Source of the DNA: Primula veris
Taxonomy: Eukaryota > Streptophyta > Magnoliopsida > Ericales > Primulaceae
Direction of reading: 5' to 3'
Assembly (NCBI GenBank): GCA_963682055.1
Contig: OY821742.1
Coordinates: forward strand, 23,872,560-23,936,559
DNA: 64,000 bases
In this document: positions 34,346 through 46,615 of the stretch, piece by piece
How the letters are laid out: the number at the start of each line of letters is the position of its first letter
How positions within the stretch are numbered: position 1 is the first letter of the stretch
The notes under the pieces: model-generated
The model's database searches: none
What the model was told of the DNA's origin: nothing
What the model saw: the letters and a program-made list of their open reading frames with translations, nothing else
Translations under genes and position numbers: made by a program

Positions 34346-35031
34346 GTATATAAATGGGAAAAAATAGCAGAGCCACAACTTAATTGGCTACAATAAAATA
34401 AGTCTTCTAAAAAGGGGAAACTTTGAACATGAGCATAACCTCTAGAGTTGTCTGATAAAAAAGTCACTCCTAACAAGAGTAATATCATTGCTCGAGAATA
34501 CTGTAAGGTTTGTAGAGGGGTTGTGTTCTCATGAAGACCTGAAAACTCATGCTTTAACCATTGAAAAGATAAACCTCCAGATTTATATTCATGAGCTAGT
34601 GGGCGTTTACCTAATAATCGTTCTACCATCCCAAATATATCTTCTATCCTTTCATGAGAATCATTACGAATTAAATGATATCCATCAACACGAACACCCT
34701 CTAATGTTTACACATCCTGTAAAGTTATTGTACACTCTACAGGAGGAAAATGAAATGTATGAGTCTCAGGTCTTCACATTTCGACTAGAGCTCCAATTAA
34801 ACCCCAATCTAATTGTAAATGATAAATTTGGTATAAACCATGTAAACTAGACATTTCAAAATAGTTTAGGACCCTATCATCTAAACTTTCAGGATAATAC
34901 TTATCATTTCTAAGTTGTACTTGAAAATGTTTATCATTCCATATCCTTTCGCTACTATGTCGGTGTTGTTCAAACAGAACTGAACCATCAACGAAGCCCG
35001 GTTCCCTCTCTATCTCATGGTTATGTGCCAT
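34321..35031 (-). pseudogene. plant mobile domain (MAIN/MAIL-like) pseudogene
   Basis: Starting at 35031 the minus strand reads PGFVDGSVLFEQHRHSSERI, LRNDKYYPESLDDRVLNYF and LQLDWGLIGALVEM. It then continues RPETHTFHFPPVECTITLQD and DIFGMVERLLGKRP. This is the N-terminal half of the plant mobile domain (aminotransferase-like) seen in MAIN/MAIL1 proteins and in transposon-borne relatives. Two in-frame stops interrupt it: the usual Trp after VEM is TGA, and a TAA follows LQDV. The rest of the domain is absent. It converges on the MULE/FAR1-like fragment. Confidence 0.82.
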
Positions 35032-35039
35032 AATGATCT

Positions 35040-36110
35040 AATTTATAAGTTATTAAAACAAAATTAATAGCAACAGTTAATCAACAATACAAAAAATTAT
35101 AAATAACACTATTTTATCTTTTATAAGTAGCAAATTAGTTTAATTTTTATTTATGTTAAACTAACTATTATATAGAATTTGCTCATACGATTCCGTAAGT
35201 GACCAATTTTGGTGTAAAAACCTTATATTAGTATACTAATTTTTACATATAACTGTTACACAATTTTTGATGAAAATTTTAAAATTTTAAAAAAAATAGT
35301 AATCCAAAATTTTCAAATTGTATCACAATACAAAGAATCTTAAGCTAGTATTAAATAAATTTTATAAAATAATAGTGAAAATTAAAATTAAATTATAATA
35401 GAAAAACTAAAAAATAACTTACTTGTTGTCACAATAGAAGGCTTATAAATGATAACTAACAAAAATAAAAGAAACGGTGAAGTTTTGAATTTTATGTAGT
35501 AAACTTATAAGTAGAAACGAAGCAATGAAGTTTTGATTATAATATTCTTACTTGAACTTATATATCCGGTGGAACACTACTCTACAAACTATATAAATTT
35601 AAATCTTCGCATTAATAGAGAATATCAGTAGAAACAAAGAAATTCCGTGACATAGAAAACAAATACACAATTTACTACTTATATTACATACAAACAAAAT
35701 TGCACAATTTACTAACACATATAGGATAGTAGGGTAGCTTTGCCATGTATGCAACGAAGAGGGACAATAACTAGCTGCAGTGATTGTAATGACGTGTGAG
35801 TTTCATACATTTTATAAAAACACATATCCATTATGTGGTTTCAAGATAAAACACATTTTAAAACTGTGGTATGTTATCATATTTATCAAACATTCCTTAT
35901 GTGTATACATGACATTCGAATTTTGAATCCATGAAATTTGAAGATCAAAGTTTCTTATTTTGGTTATATTTTCCTATGAGTAATTTATAGAATAATGCTA
36001 ATTAGCCAGATAGATTTAATCAGACTCTCAACACACTAGTCCGTAATGTAAATTTAGAATTTTATTTTCACCCCAAAATTTAAGAGTCTGCTATTCGGCC
36101 ATATATTTAA
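35040..36110. other. AT-rich intergenic sequence
   Basis: No recognised gene or bounded element. Confidence 0.4.
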
Positions 36111-36415
36111 TATTTTTAATTAATATTTAGGTTTAGGGTAGTCACAAATAGGGTTTTATAATATTATATTTGGTTTTTTCTTTTGTTAAATCGTCAAATA
36201 AAATATATTAAAATCATTAACATTTTAAAGATTTTTAATTAATACTTAAGTTTAGGGTAGTCGGAAATAGGGTTCTATAATATTATATTTGGGTTTTTAT
36301 TTTGTTGAATATATTAAAATCATTAAAATTTTAAATATTTTTAATTAATATTTAAGTTTAGGGTAGTCTCAACTAGGGTTCCATAAATATTATATTTGAG
36401 TTTTTATTTTTGTTT
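36110..36415. repeat. three tandem copies of a ~115-bp unit
   Basis: Units share TTTTAATTAATATTTAAG, GTTTAGGGTAGTC and AGGGTTCTATAATATTATAT. They begin near 36112, 36230 and 36338. Confidence 0.85.
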
Positions 36416-36439
36416 TGCTTCGGTGTCAAGTAAATTCTA

Positions 36440-37075
36440 AAAATTACATAAAACTGTCTGGTAATTAGTTTGGTTGAGCCAGTCTGGCTTTATAGTATTA
36501 CTGATTAGATTATCCAATAAACTGTCCATGAATATATAAAACCGTCTATTAGATTTTTCAATAAACTGTCATTAGACTGTGATTTTGAATAATTCATTTG
36601 TGTATTAGACTGTTCAATAAAATGTCAATTAGACTGTCATTTTAAATAGTCCATTTGTGTATTAGACTGTCCAATAAAATGTCTATTAGGCTGACATTTT
36701 TGTGTATTATACTGTCTTTTTTGTACTATACTGTCATTTTTGGTATTACACTGTCATTTTTTATTGACTGTCCATTAAACTTCATTTTCGTATTAGACTG
36801 TCAATTAGATTGTCGTAATATGTTTCAGATTTTTTTAAAATTTTCTCATTTTTTGTACTTTTTTTTGTATTAGATTGTTATTTTTGTATTAGTCTGTCAT
36901 TTTTTTATGTTCATTAAACTGTCATTTTTGTATTGAACTATCAATTAGACTGTCATTTTCTATTAGACTGCCATTTATGTATGCTTATTAGTCTGTAATT
37001 TTTGCATTAGATTATATTAAACGGTCTACTAAATTGTCATTTTTGTATTAGACCGTCTAATAAGCTACCATATAA
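36440..37075. repeat. degenerate minisatellite (ATTAGACTGTC)n
   Basis: About 30 imperfect copies of ATTAGACTGTCATTTTTGT, spaced roughly 18-24 bp, followed by a T-rich arm to about 37180. The layout recalls the minisatellite-plus-T-arm half of the 2198-3746 element. Confidence 0.8.
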
Positions 37076-37184
37076 TTTTTTTTGATTGTTTTAACTTAGT
37101 TTGTATTTTTTTGAACTTTTTTGTATTTTTTTAGTTCTTTTTGGATTTTTTAAAAAATTTTGTAATTTTTTATTTTTTTGTCGA

Positions 37185-38050
37185 CGCCAATCAACTGGTG
37201 GTCAATGATGAGCAAGTGGTATCTTTTACGATTAGTTTGTTGGAAGTGATGCATTTTAATAATTAGAAATGTCTAAGGTAACCTCCAACTCAATCTCTGA
37301 AACCAATGCACTTGTGATATAAAAAAAATTAGGAAAACATCACTATCTCTAAAATACTCGAACAGTATAATCTATTTTGATTACAAACACAAAGAAAACA
37401 TACGGAGTTCCCTGAATATGAATGATGAAACATCTCAAACATAATTACAAATAAATACTAACAGAAAAAAAGTTTATCATAGTGGTAAACATGTCATCAC
37501 CCGGATTAGAAGAATAAAGATGATTAAAAGTTTTATTTGCCAACTAAAAAGGTTTCCCTGAATTGACATTCACTTAGTTGGAAAACTCCAATGTTAATGA
37601 AAGAATTCAATTTTGCTTCAACAATTTTCCTATTAATTTCATATACACATTTTAACAATCACTCGGAACAATATACGGATCTAGTCTATCCCCAGTTTCG
37701 TCGCTCATTTTTTTTCCCCGCCTCCGGGACTTTAAAGAAAAATGACCAAAAAGTCACACTTTGCAAACTTAATCTCCAAAACGTAACAAATAAGTTCAAA
37801 TTACCCCAAAGTCACACTTAATATTAGTATATAAAGACAGGTTAATCTATCATTACTCGATAAACTGAAAATATACGTCTTCTTCTAATTTTCATCTCTC
37901 TAACTCACGATCTTCTCTTATTCTCTCTCCAGCTGAGATCTCCTCTTTGTCTCTCTTTCCTCCTTCCGATGGTTGAATTACAATAAGCTTTGCGGTCATA
38001 TTATACGATAACTCAACTCCATTGATGGTACACAATCGCTGATCTCGATG
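37185..38050. other. unassigned sequence
   Basis: No credible gene. Pyrimidine-rich CTCTCT stretches lie near 37895-37965. Confidence 0.35.
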
Positions 38051-38054
38051 ATAA

Positions 38055-38290
38055 CTCAACTCCATTGTTTGGTGAAAAACCCCTTTTTGGTAAAAAAGCC
38101 GCGTTTTGGTGAAAAAGCCCATTTTTGGTGAAAAAGTCCATTTTTGGTAAACAAACCTATTTTTTTGGGTGAAAAGCTCCGCTTTTTGTAACAAGGATGC
38201 TTTTTTGGTGACAATGCCGCTTTTCAATGAGAAAACCCGCTTTTTCAGTGAAAAACTTTGCCTTGGGTGAAAAACGATTTTTTTATCAAA
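38055..38290. repeat. degenerate ~21-bp tandem repeat
   Basis: About ten copies close to TTTTTGGTGAAAAAGCCCG. On the minus strand it yields an open frame (37892-38311) with a 7-residue FTKKxxF-type period, best read as a by-product of the repeat. Confidence 0.8.
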
Positions 38291-38349
38291 AAATGTGAGG
38301 TTTTTATGCATTTTTCTAATTTATTTATCTTTATTTGTATTTTTGAAAT

Positions 38350-39550
38350 TGTTGAACCATGTGTTCAATCATTATTGATTTTGATTATAAATATTTTAAT
38401 GATTTTACTTGGTGTAAACAAATTCTCTATTCGATAATATAATACTTGACATTTCCAAAAATAGATAATGTATATTTTAGGAGTTAAAATGATATATATT
38501 TGAATAACAAAGCCAACAGTTCGAACGTAAGTCGATTCGGAGTCCGAACGAGCAAATTAGTGCTAACCCACCCATAGGTCTTACTGAACCACCCGTGGGT
38601 CAAGTGGACAGAACAAGGAGAATTTTTCCCATGTACCACCCACCAGTGGCTTACCCAGAACCCACTAGTGGGTCAAAATCTAGAACCAAGAAAAAATTCA
38701 CCCACCAATGGGTCAGAAGACACTCACTGGTGGGTCAAATTGCAGATCACAAAAAATAGTTTTTTAGCTTTTTTGAAAAGTGACTTTATCCATTGGATAA
38801 AATCCATAACCACTCCAAATGGTCACAAAAGATCCAAGAGGCTTTTTGGGCTACAAATACACACTAATCTGTCTTGCAAAAACACCCATCACCCATACAA
38901 ACCTTCATTGAAACTCAATCAAAGATTTAAGCAAGAAAAGACTTATACTACTCATCTTCTTCACTTGTTCCATATATAATTCTTGAATTTATTTCTATTT
39001 GTAATATTATAAACACGAACAAAATTTATGTAAGTTAGTGATACTTTGTTTCAAATTTATAAAAGCAAATTATAAGCTCAGTTGTAAGTGAGTGTTTGGG
39101 TAGAAGCTTTTAAGCAAAATTGTTGGTTAAAAAGTTATAGGTTAAACACTTGGGTACTTATACATTGAGTGGGAGTCATTAATTCGTAAACATGTATGCT
39201 CGCACTTGTATCAAGAGTAGAAAACTCGGGTTAAGGTGTTGTAATCTTAGGTTTAAGATTATAGTGATAATACGTAAAGTAAATTACGGGGAGATGACGT
39301 AGGCAGGTTTTTCGAACCTCTATAAATCGTGGTGTCATCTCTTTTTCTTACTCTTTACTTTGTGTACTCGATATTATTGTTTGTTATATTGTTAGCATAA
39401 AGTAATCTTGTTGTTTATTGATTGTTCCAATTCATTTATCGTAAATTGATACTAGTTGGGTAGTAGTTATTCGTAGTTTTTAATTCCACCAAAATTGTAC
39501 GAAAATCTTATATTCACCCCCTCTAGGTTTTAACCGCTTATGGGCAAACA
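38350..39550 (+). repeat. 5' LTR of gag-only copia element
   Basis: 1201 bp. It carries a run of palindromes of the form ACCCAC-NN-GTGGGT at about 38570-38735. Confidence 0.9.
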
Positions 39551-39614
39551 ATTGGTATCAAAGCCTAACTCTTTAGTTATATAAAATCTAACGAATTTTG
39601 AGTTTAAGATCCGA

Positions 39615-40577
39615 TATGGCTACTTACGTAGATTCTAAGTCGATCACTAGGCCGCTGTTTTTTTTACGGAATGAACTATCCCTATTGGAGAGATGTTATG
39701 AAAAAAAATTTATGAGGTTACGAGATAGACCAATGGATTAGCATTAGCAATGGCTATAAAGCGCATATGAGAAATGAATTAGATAAACCCATAGAAGAAC
39801 TCGATTCGGATGAACGCACCGCTTTCTAACTTAAGTGTAGAACTATGCCTTCCATTACTTGTGCGCTCTCGCCTAGTGAGTATGATAAGATTTTCGATGG
39901 TGATACCGCTAAGCAGATATGGCATAAGCTAGCTATTAGGTATGAGGGAACTACTCAAGTTAAGAACTCTAAAATTAGCATGTTGGTTCATGATCATTAC
40001 GAAATTTTTAAAGTGCATGACTTTGAGTCAATTAATGATATGTATTCTCGATTTACTAACATTACTAATGATTTTAAAAGACTTGGTAAAGTGTATAGTA
40101 TGAAGGAGATGGTGACAAAATTCCTACCAACTCTTCCGAGAAAATGGGAATCAAAGGTGATGCTATCCAAGAATCCAAAGACATGAACACAATCACACTC
40201 AATGATCTTATCAGCTTGGTCAGAACCCACAAACTCAATATATACTATCGAAAAGTGGAGGAGCAATCAAATAACAAGAAATCTTGAGCATTCAAATGCA
40301 CCCACGATGAGGATATATAGAAGCTTTGTAAGAGTTTCAAAGAATTCCTCGTTTGGAATAAGAAGGGGGAATGGGATTTCGAAAAAAGGTAAAAAAGTAC
40401 AAAGTGATGCTTGCCGCATGGGGGAGCGATGAAGATAGCTCCGAAAATGAAAAGGAAGAAGTCTCTAACCTATGCTTTATGGCTATGAATGACGACATCG
40501 AGGATGTAAGTAATACGACTTTTAGTCCTTATCATTTGAATGAGCATAATATTGATTTTGATGTCTATCATTTGTAG
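39615..40577 (+). pseudogene. copia gag (DUF4219/UBN2) remnant
   Basis: After a frameshift near the start, NYPYWRDVMKK matches the N-terminal gag motif. Then ELDKPIEELDSDERTAF, a stop, and an open run from 39845 with ITCALSPSEYDKI, AKQIWHKLAIRYEGTTQVKN and LPRKWESKV follow; this is the UBN2 gag domain. A later frame, KKYKVMLAAWGSDEDSSENE and VSNLCFMAMNDD, is the typical acidic region after the knuckle. The frame is broken at least three times. Confidence 0.82.
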
Positions 40578-41250
40578 CTTGCAACTTTTAAATATGTGGA
40601 TTGTTTATTTGGCAATTTTATTTAGGCTTTGTCATTTGTTACATTGCGATGTTTTGTGATTTTTGTGAGATAGAACTTTTGGATATTGGGTTTATCGTTT
40701 GTGATGTTGAATATTGTGCAATAATGTTGATATATGTTTGACTCTGAATACTGCGATATTGGGTTGATCATACTTCATATGTTCATTTGTGGTGATCATG
40801 CATTTTTAGGCAAAACTATGGCCGATTTTTTACTTGCACTTACTTTCCGTTCTATGTAATATCATTGTATGAATCTTGCTCGTGTTTTAATCACAATTTT
40901 TGTACTTCATGGAATTTTTCTATGACTTATCTTTCATACTCTTGCTTTGATAAAAAAAAATCATTTATATACACTCTATACTTGATAGTATGCCTTATGT
41001 GGTGTGATTATGCTTGTTAATTTATTGCCTTTTTTTATGTCGCGATTAGATGGTTGTAGAAAATGAATTTTCAAAACTCTCTTTCTATTTAAACTCGTTC
41101 AAACCCACCACTGAACCCCTAATTATTTATTATATTTTGATAATGCCAAATGGAGAGAAAAGTGAATCGTTCTAGATTGTAGCCGAGATAATTTGTGTTG
41201 TTGTTTTTGTAATATCATCTTTTATTTGTCATAATCAAAATGGAGGAGAT

Positions 41251-42461
41251 TGTTGAACAATTTGTTCAATCATTGATTTTGATTATAAATGTTTTAATGA
41301 TTTTACTTGGTGTAAACAAATTCACTATGCGATAATATAATATTTGATCTTTTCTAAAAAGAGTGAATGTATATTTCAGGACTTAAAATGATAGAGTTTT
41401 GAATAACGAATACAACGGTTTGAACGGAAGTAAATTCGGAGTCCGAACGAGCAAATTAGTGCTAACCCATCCATGGGTCTTACAGACCCACCCGTGGGTC
41501 AAGTGGACAGAACAAGGAAAATTTTTCCCAGGTACCACCCATCAGTGGCTTATCCAGAACCCACCAGTGGGTAAAAGTTCCATAACCAATCAAAAATTCA
41601 CCCACCAATGGGTCAGAAGACACCCACTGATGGATCAAATTGCAATTCACAAAAAACAGTTTTTTAGCTTTTTCGAAAGTGACTTTATCATTCGATAAAA
41701 CCCATAACCACTCTAAACGGTCACAAAAGATCCAAGAGGATTTTTGGGCTACAGATACACATTAATCTCTCTCCCAAAAACATCAATCAAAGATTCAAGC
41801 AAGAAAAGGCTACAAACACCAATTAAACCTCCATTGAAACTCAATCAAAGATTCAAGCAATAAAAGGCTTATACTACTCATCTTTCTCACTTTTTCATAT
41901 ATATTTCTTGATTGTATTTCTATTTGTAATCTTATAAACACCAAGCGAATTTATGTATGTGAGTGATACTTTGTTTTAAATTTGTAAGAGCAAATTATAA
42001 GCTCAATTGTGAGTGAGTGTTTGGTAGAAGCTTTTAAGCCAAATTGTTGATTAAAAGTTGTACGTTAAACACTTGGGTACTCATACATTGTGGGGGAGTC
42101 ATTGAGTCGTAAACGTGTACGCTTGCACTTGTATCAAGAGTAGCAATCTCGGGTTGATGTGTTGTAATCTTCGTTTTACGATTATAGTGATAATAACCGG
42201 TAAAGTAAATTATGGGGAGATGGCATAGACATAGGCGTGTTTTCCGACCCTCTTTACATCTAGTGTCATCTCTTTTCCCTGCTCTTTACTTTGCATACTC
42301 GATATTATTTCATGTTATATAATGTAAAGTAATCTAATTGTTTATTGATTGTTGCAATTCATTTATCGTAAATTTACGCTAGTTAGGTAGTAGTTGTTTG
42401 TAGTTTTTAATTCTGTGAAAATCGTATGAAAATCTTAGTTTTAGCCGCTTACGAGCCAACA
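41251..42461 (+). repeat. 3' LTR of gag-only copia element
   Basis: 1211 bp, directly repeated with the 5' copy. It carries the same palindrome run at about 41461-41640, which produces a spurious ORF (41399-41698). Confidence 0.9.
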
Positions 42462-43399
42462 TAAAATATTTTTATTTTTTCCATTTACATTTTTTTAGAG
42501 TGAGAAATGATAAGTTCTAGGTTAAGTGATGGCAATTTTGGAAACTGATTAAAATTTAAACATATATGACTTGTTACGGAAGGTAAGATTGAGAGTTTGA
42601 CTTATTGAGAATAAAATATCGAAGGTGTGACTAATATGGAATTACCGCTATTTTAAACTCTACAACCACGGATGTTATCTTGATTATTCAGTCAAGCCTT
42701 CATAGAATTATATTGATAGGGATTAAATTGTACACTTATAGACCTCTAAGTCAAAATAAAAGAATTTGCACTATTAATTTAGCCATATAATTAATATGCA
42801 ATAAATGCTCATCAACGAGAGGGGCTCTTAGATTTTTGCCCATTCTCGAGAAGCACTCTATACGAGATATGCACTTAAAGATACAAATCATCATTATTAG
42901 GAAGAAAATATCGTTAACTATAAAGAGAACACCAAGTCAATGCTAGTTGCATCTAATACGAATTTATATGACTGATGCCCTAACTAATTTAAGGGAGTAC
43001 ACATGAGAATGAATATCCTAAAACAGAAGGAGACGCAAAGTGAGGGTCCTATATATGGGGCATATTGCCCTAAGAAGCGTTACTAGACAAGGGCTGAGAA
43101 GCCTAACCTCTCGCATGTTCTTTGGACGAGGGGTTCCTTCTCTCACCAAGAAGCCCCTTTACGGGGAGTATCGTCTCTAACCCTGAAGGGCAAAGCCACC
43201 TAACGACATTCAGATTGTACATGTGCGTACTTAACTACATATCAATATAAGATAATTCGGTTTAGTAACACATGATATGCCAAAACATTTATAGGATATC
43301 TTCTATGATATGATTTACGCAATCATTAAAGAGATTAACAAAAATATCTACCTATAAATACAAGGATTCATCAATTAAGTGAGAACTTCAAATATCATA
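42462..43399. other. unassigned sequence between two retrotransposons
   Basis: No coding domain is recognised. The GC-richer part at 43040-43210 has the non-coding style of the LARD-like region further on (AAGAAGCCCC, CTCTCGC), but no termini were found. Confidence 0.35.
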
Positions 43400-43543
43400 T
43401 GAGGGGATTTATTAGTATTTAGTAGTTATCATTATTTAGTTGTTTAGTTGGTTTATGATTTCCATTAGTTGTTATTTCCTTTCTAGTTTTTGAGCCCTTC
43501 TTTCCTTTTTTGTTTAGGATTTGACTATTTCCTTATCTAAAAG

Positions 43544-44541
43544 CAGTGTTTTAAAAATCGCACTTTGAAGCGCTAAAAGCGCGCTAAAAATGTTTTTTGA
43601 AAAAAATTGCCTATGCTTTTTTGTTTTTTAGGTGGTAAAACGTAAAAAGCGCGATTGGTTGGGGGCTCTGAGCGTAAATAGCATGCACCACACTTTTTTT
43701 CCTTGAAGATGAAACGACGTCGTTTCTTGTGTTAATTATCTAAAACACAAAAAGGTCGTCATCTTTTATCTCAAACAACCGTATAACAAAAAAGTCCCCA
43801 ATTTCCATCATTAATCCTCTTTCTGCCCAATCCCCGATCTACATTATCCATCCTTTGTCCCTCCAATCTTCTTCAATCTCATCGTGGCTCTCTCTTCAAT
43901 CCCAATCTCAGAAAGTTGCGTCTTTGAGAAAGATGTATCTATTGAAAGTGTCTCTTTCTATTGCTCTACTGAAACTTTTTTTTTTTAGCATTAAAAATCT
44001 AAATTGACATTTATTCATTCTTTTATTTTGTAATCACTTACTACTAAGCTTACGACACTATTATGACTTGGATGAAATAAAATAAAATGAAACATTTTTG
44101 AATAGAGCTTTTAAGTTCATCTTATTTACTTATATGTAAGCCATGATTAAAAAAAATCTTAATGCATTTAGCTTTTGGTGCCATATTTTCATGGGTTCTT
44201 GGGAAATCGGCATAAAAAATGATTGTTTAGACGAAGAGGATTTCTATGGTGAATATGATGGTTTGGACGGATATATGTTTGTTTTTGCCTTTTTGGATGG
44301 TTTGTATGGACTAATTTTGTATATGCAAGCCTGTTGTGGGCATGTACTGTTGTTTTGAAGAGCCTAACACTATTAGAATGGATTATAAGAATGGATATGA
44401 TATTTTAGTTATTTTTTTTTCTATTTTTAAGCATTTATATTTTTTACCGTGTAAAAATATACGCTTTACGGTTTGATTCTACACTTTTAGCATGGTGCTC
44501 ACAAAAAACGCTTTGCTTCTAAAGCGCTTTTTAAAACAATG
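43544..44541. mobile_element. hAT MITE inside the gypsy 5' LTR
   Basis: Termini CAGTGTTTTAAAAATCGC and, reversed, CATTGTTTTAAAAAGCGC. The imperfect 8-bp duplications are TCTAAAAG (43536-43543) and TTTTAAAG (44542-44549). It is 998 bp with no recognised transposase. Comparison with the uninterrupted 3' LTR confirms the insertion point. Confidence 0.88.
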
Positions 44542-44759
44542 TTTTAAAGAGATTTCCTTTAGAGTTTTAATCAATCAATGGATTAACAATTAGATTTGGT
44601 TTAGTTTATCTCTAATATAATCTTCTATAATCTTAGTTAATGTCTTCTCCGAAAGATTTAACGACTCTCTCAAATAGGGTTTTTCTGCCTCTCCACAACT
44701 ATCTTGGGGGCCTTACCAACCCCATCCATCATTGGTATCAGAGCAATCAAACTAGGGAG

Positions 44760-46290
44760 CGAAATATGATATTTTTGACGAACACTATAATCGATACCTA
44801 GAGTGTCCTTAGAAACAAAGACCACCTTCAAAGATTTATAGGATGAGATGGCATATTTAAGCTAAGATAGAGCGTGGAAGGCGTGTGGGGAAGCCGTGAA
44901 GGTCACAACGTGATGGGCAACAACTGCGAGCATTGAATGGGGCAGACCCTTAGTTATAGAGGGGCAACTAACCCATGTGACATCTGGCTAGGCCTACCAC
45001 AGGCACGTTCGGGTGGGGGGCAGACCGGGAGGCGCGTGTCTCAATAATAGGTGTTGAGGGCCGACTCCTGGCTCCGACGGTAACAAGCTAGGGTTTAACC
45101 CGGTTCTTGAACCAATTTTTGATGGGGTTATAGAGATGGGACCAAATTTATCTATAAGGGGGGTTTGAGGATGAATAAGGCAAGATTACCATGAAGGCAC
45201 CACAAGAGGTCGGTAAGGGGGAAGGAGGCAACAAGAAAGTCAAAAGGCGGAAAATATAAAAGTGTACGAAAAATCATGAACATGAATTGGAGAAAGAAAT
45301 GGACTATTCAACAATCTCAAGTTTTCACAGTGAGGATATAGTAGGATGGTTAGATAGAGTCTCTTTAAGTTTTCACGAGCGTTGAATAAGAGGGTGTCCA
45401 AAATGCATATTCACTGCATTCATGACCTTAAAGGGGGAGACGTGGGAGTGGTGGCAGAAGTTTGGAGATGAGAAGCGAAATGAGTTTTTGGATAGGGAAG
45501 GGTTTGAGGACGCATTACGTGGGAGGTTTGGTGACATTAGTTGGGTCAGAACGAGGACAAATAAGGAAGGTGAAAATGGGATGGAGGTCGACGTGACAGA
45601 GGGGTTACCCGCCGATCGAGGGGGCAAGGAGGCGCCCATTGTTGTCGCTAAAGGTAGCGATGGGTTGGGGGCTTCGTTTATAAAAGGGGAAAGTAAGAGG
45701 GGAAATTTAAAAACAAGTGGCGAGGAGGAGTGGTTAAGTCTGGTGACACGAGGGTAATGGCTTTATTGTGTTAGCGGAGGTTTCGGTAGCTACGCTTAGT
45801 CATCAATCGGATCCCAGTAAAGAAAGTCTTGAGAGCAAGGCTAATTTTTGTGGAGATGAGAGAGATATGGTTGTCGAGGTGGTATCAAACATGACAAGCG
45901 ATTATCCGTGCGGTTTCGATGCATCAAATGGTAAACTGTCGAAGGACTATGTCGAACATATCTTGCAGGGAGTGCACTACACAATTTCACGGAGGATTGT
46001 TGATAAGGCGGAGTTCGTTGCATGATCTTCTTGGCGGTGGGATCTTTCAAGCATTTGACCATCGAAATATAAATGATTATTATTGGATTCTCTCTGGTGC
46101 TTGGTTTTGGGATAGTTAGTTTGGTCATGGGCCAAAGATGAGAAAGAGGAGGCTTATTGAGGGTTCGAGATATGTGCTCGGTAAGCCACCTTATTGAGAG
46201 CGGATGGCGGAGTGTTCTACGGCTTTGCCAGACCATGGAAAACGTATCTCTCTGAGATTTTACAAACTTGAGGGTAAGGTCGTTTTCAAG
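44760..46290 (+). pseudogene. retrotransposon gag remnant (gypsy type)
   Basis: EDIVGWLDRV precedes an open run from 45422, LKGETWEWWQKFGDEKRNEF and FEDALRGRFGDI, matching the Retrotrans_gag pattern (LxGxAxxWW...F). Downstream frames are open only in short pieces, and no polymerase domain follows. Confidence 0.65.
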
Positions 46291-46615
46291 GGAGGGCGAG
46301 TGAAGAGGATTTAATAGCATTTAGTAATTATTATTTGGTTATTTAGGATTTCCATTAGTTGTTATTTTGTTATTTTGTTTTAGATTTCTTTCCTTTTTAG
46401 TTTAGGATTGCACTCTTTCCTTATTTAAGAGAGTTTTACCCTATAGTTTTAGTCAATCAATTGATTAATAATTAGTTTTGGTTTAATCCCTCTCTAGTCT
46501 AATCTTATATAATCTTTAGTTAATATTTTTTCCAAAAGATTTAACAACTCTCTCACAATAGGCTTCACATCATCTCCACTACTATGTTGGGGGCCTTCTT
46601 GTCTCCTACATCATA

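Larger units (their letters stand above)
38350..42461 (+). mobile_element. copia-type gag-only LTR retrotransposon
   Basis: LTRs are 38350-39550 and 41251-42461, about 1.2 kb each, beginning TGTTGAAC and ending CAAACA or CCAACA. The primer-binding site TGGTATCAAAGCC is at 39553-39565, and the purine tract AATGGAGGAGAT ends at 41250. The internal 1.7 kb holds a gag remnant but no protease, integrase or reverse transcriptase. Candidate flanks GAAAT and TAAAA do not match well, so the target duplication is decayed or rearranged. Confidence 0.9.
43400..46610 (+). mobile_element. gypsy-type gag-only LTR element with TSD
   Basis: The 5' LTR (43400-44728) is split by a MITE; the 3' LTR is 46301-46610 (310 bp). 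Both start TG and end CA. An exact primer-binding site TGGTATCAGAGC is at 44733-44744, and a purine tract AAGGGAGGGCGAG abuts the 3' LTR. The duplication TCATA lies at 43395-43399 and 46611-46615. The 1.57-kb internal region holds only a gag remnant. Confidence 0.9.

Noticed and set aside
37892..38311. 139-codon minus-strand ORF as a real gene
   Set aside because: Most of it is a simple 21-bp repeat. Kept only as a finding.
41399..41698. 99-codon ORF with HPWV repeats
   Set aside because: It lies wholly within the copia 3' LTR and follows the GTGGGT palindromes.
42660..43390. Possible integrated pararetrovirus sequence
   Set aside because: Suspected from non-coding style only. No movement, coat, protease or reverse-transcriptase motif is visible.
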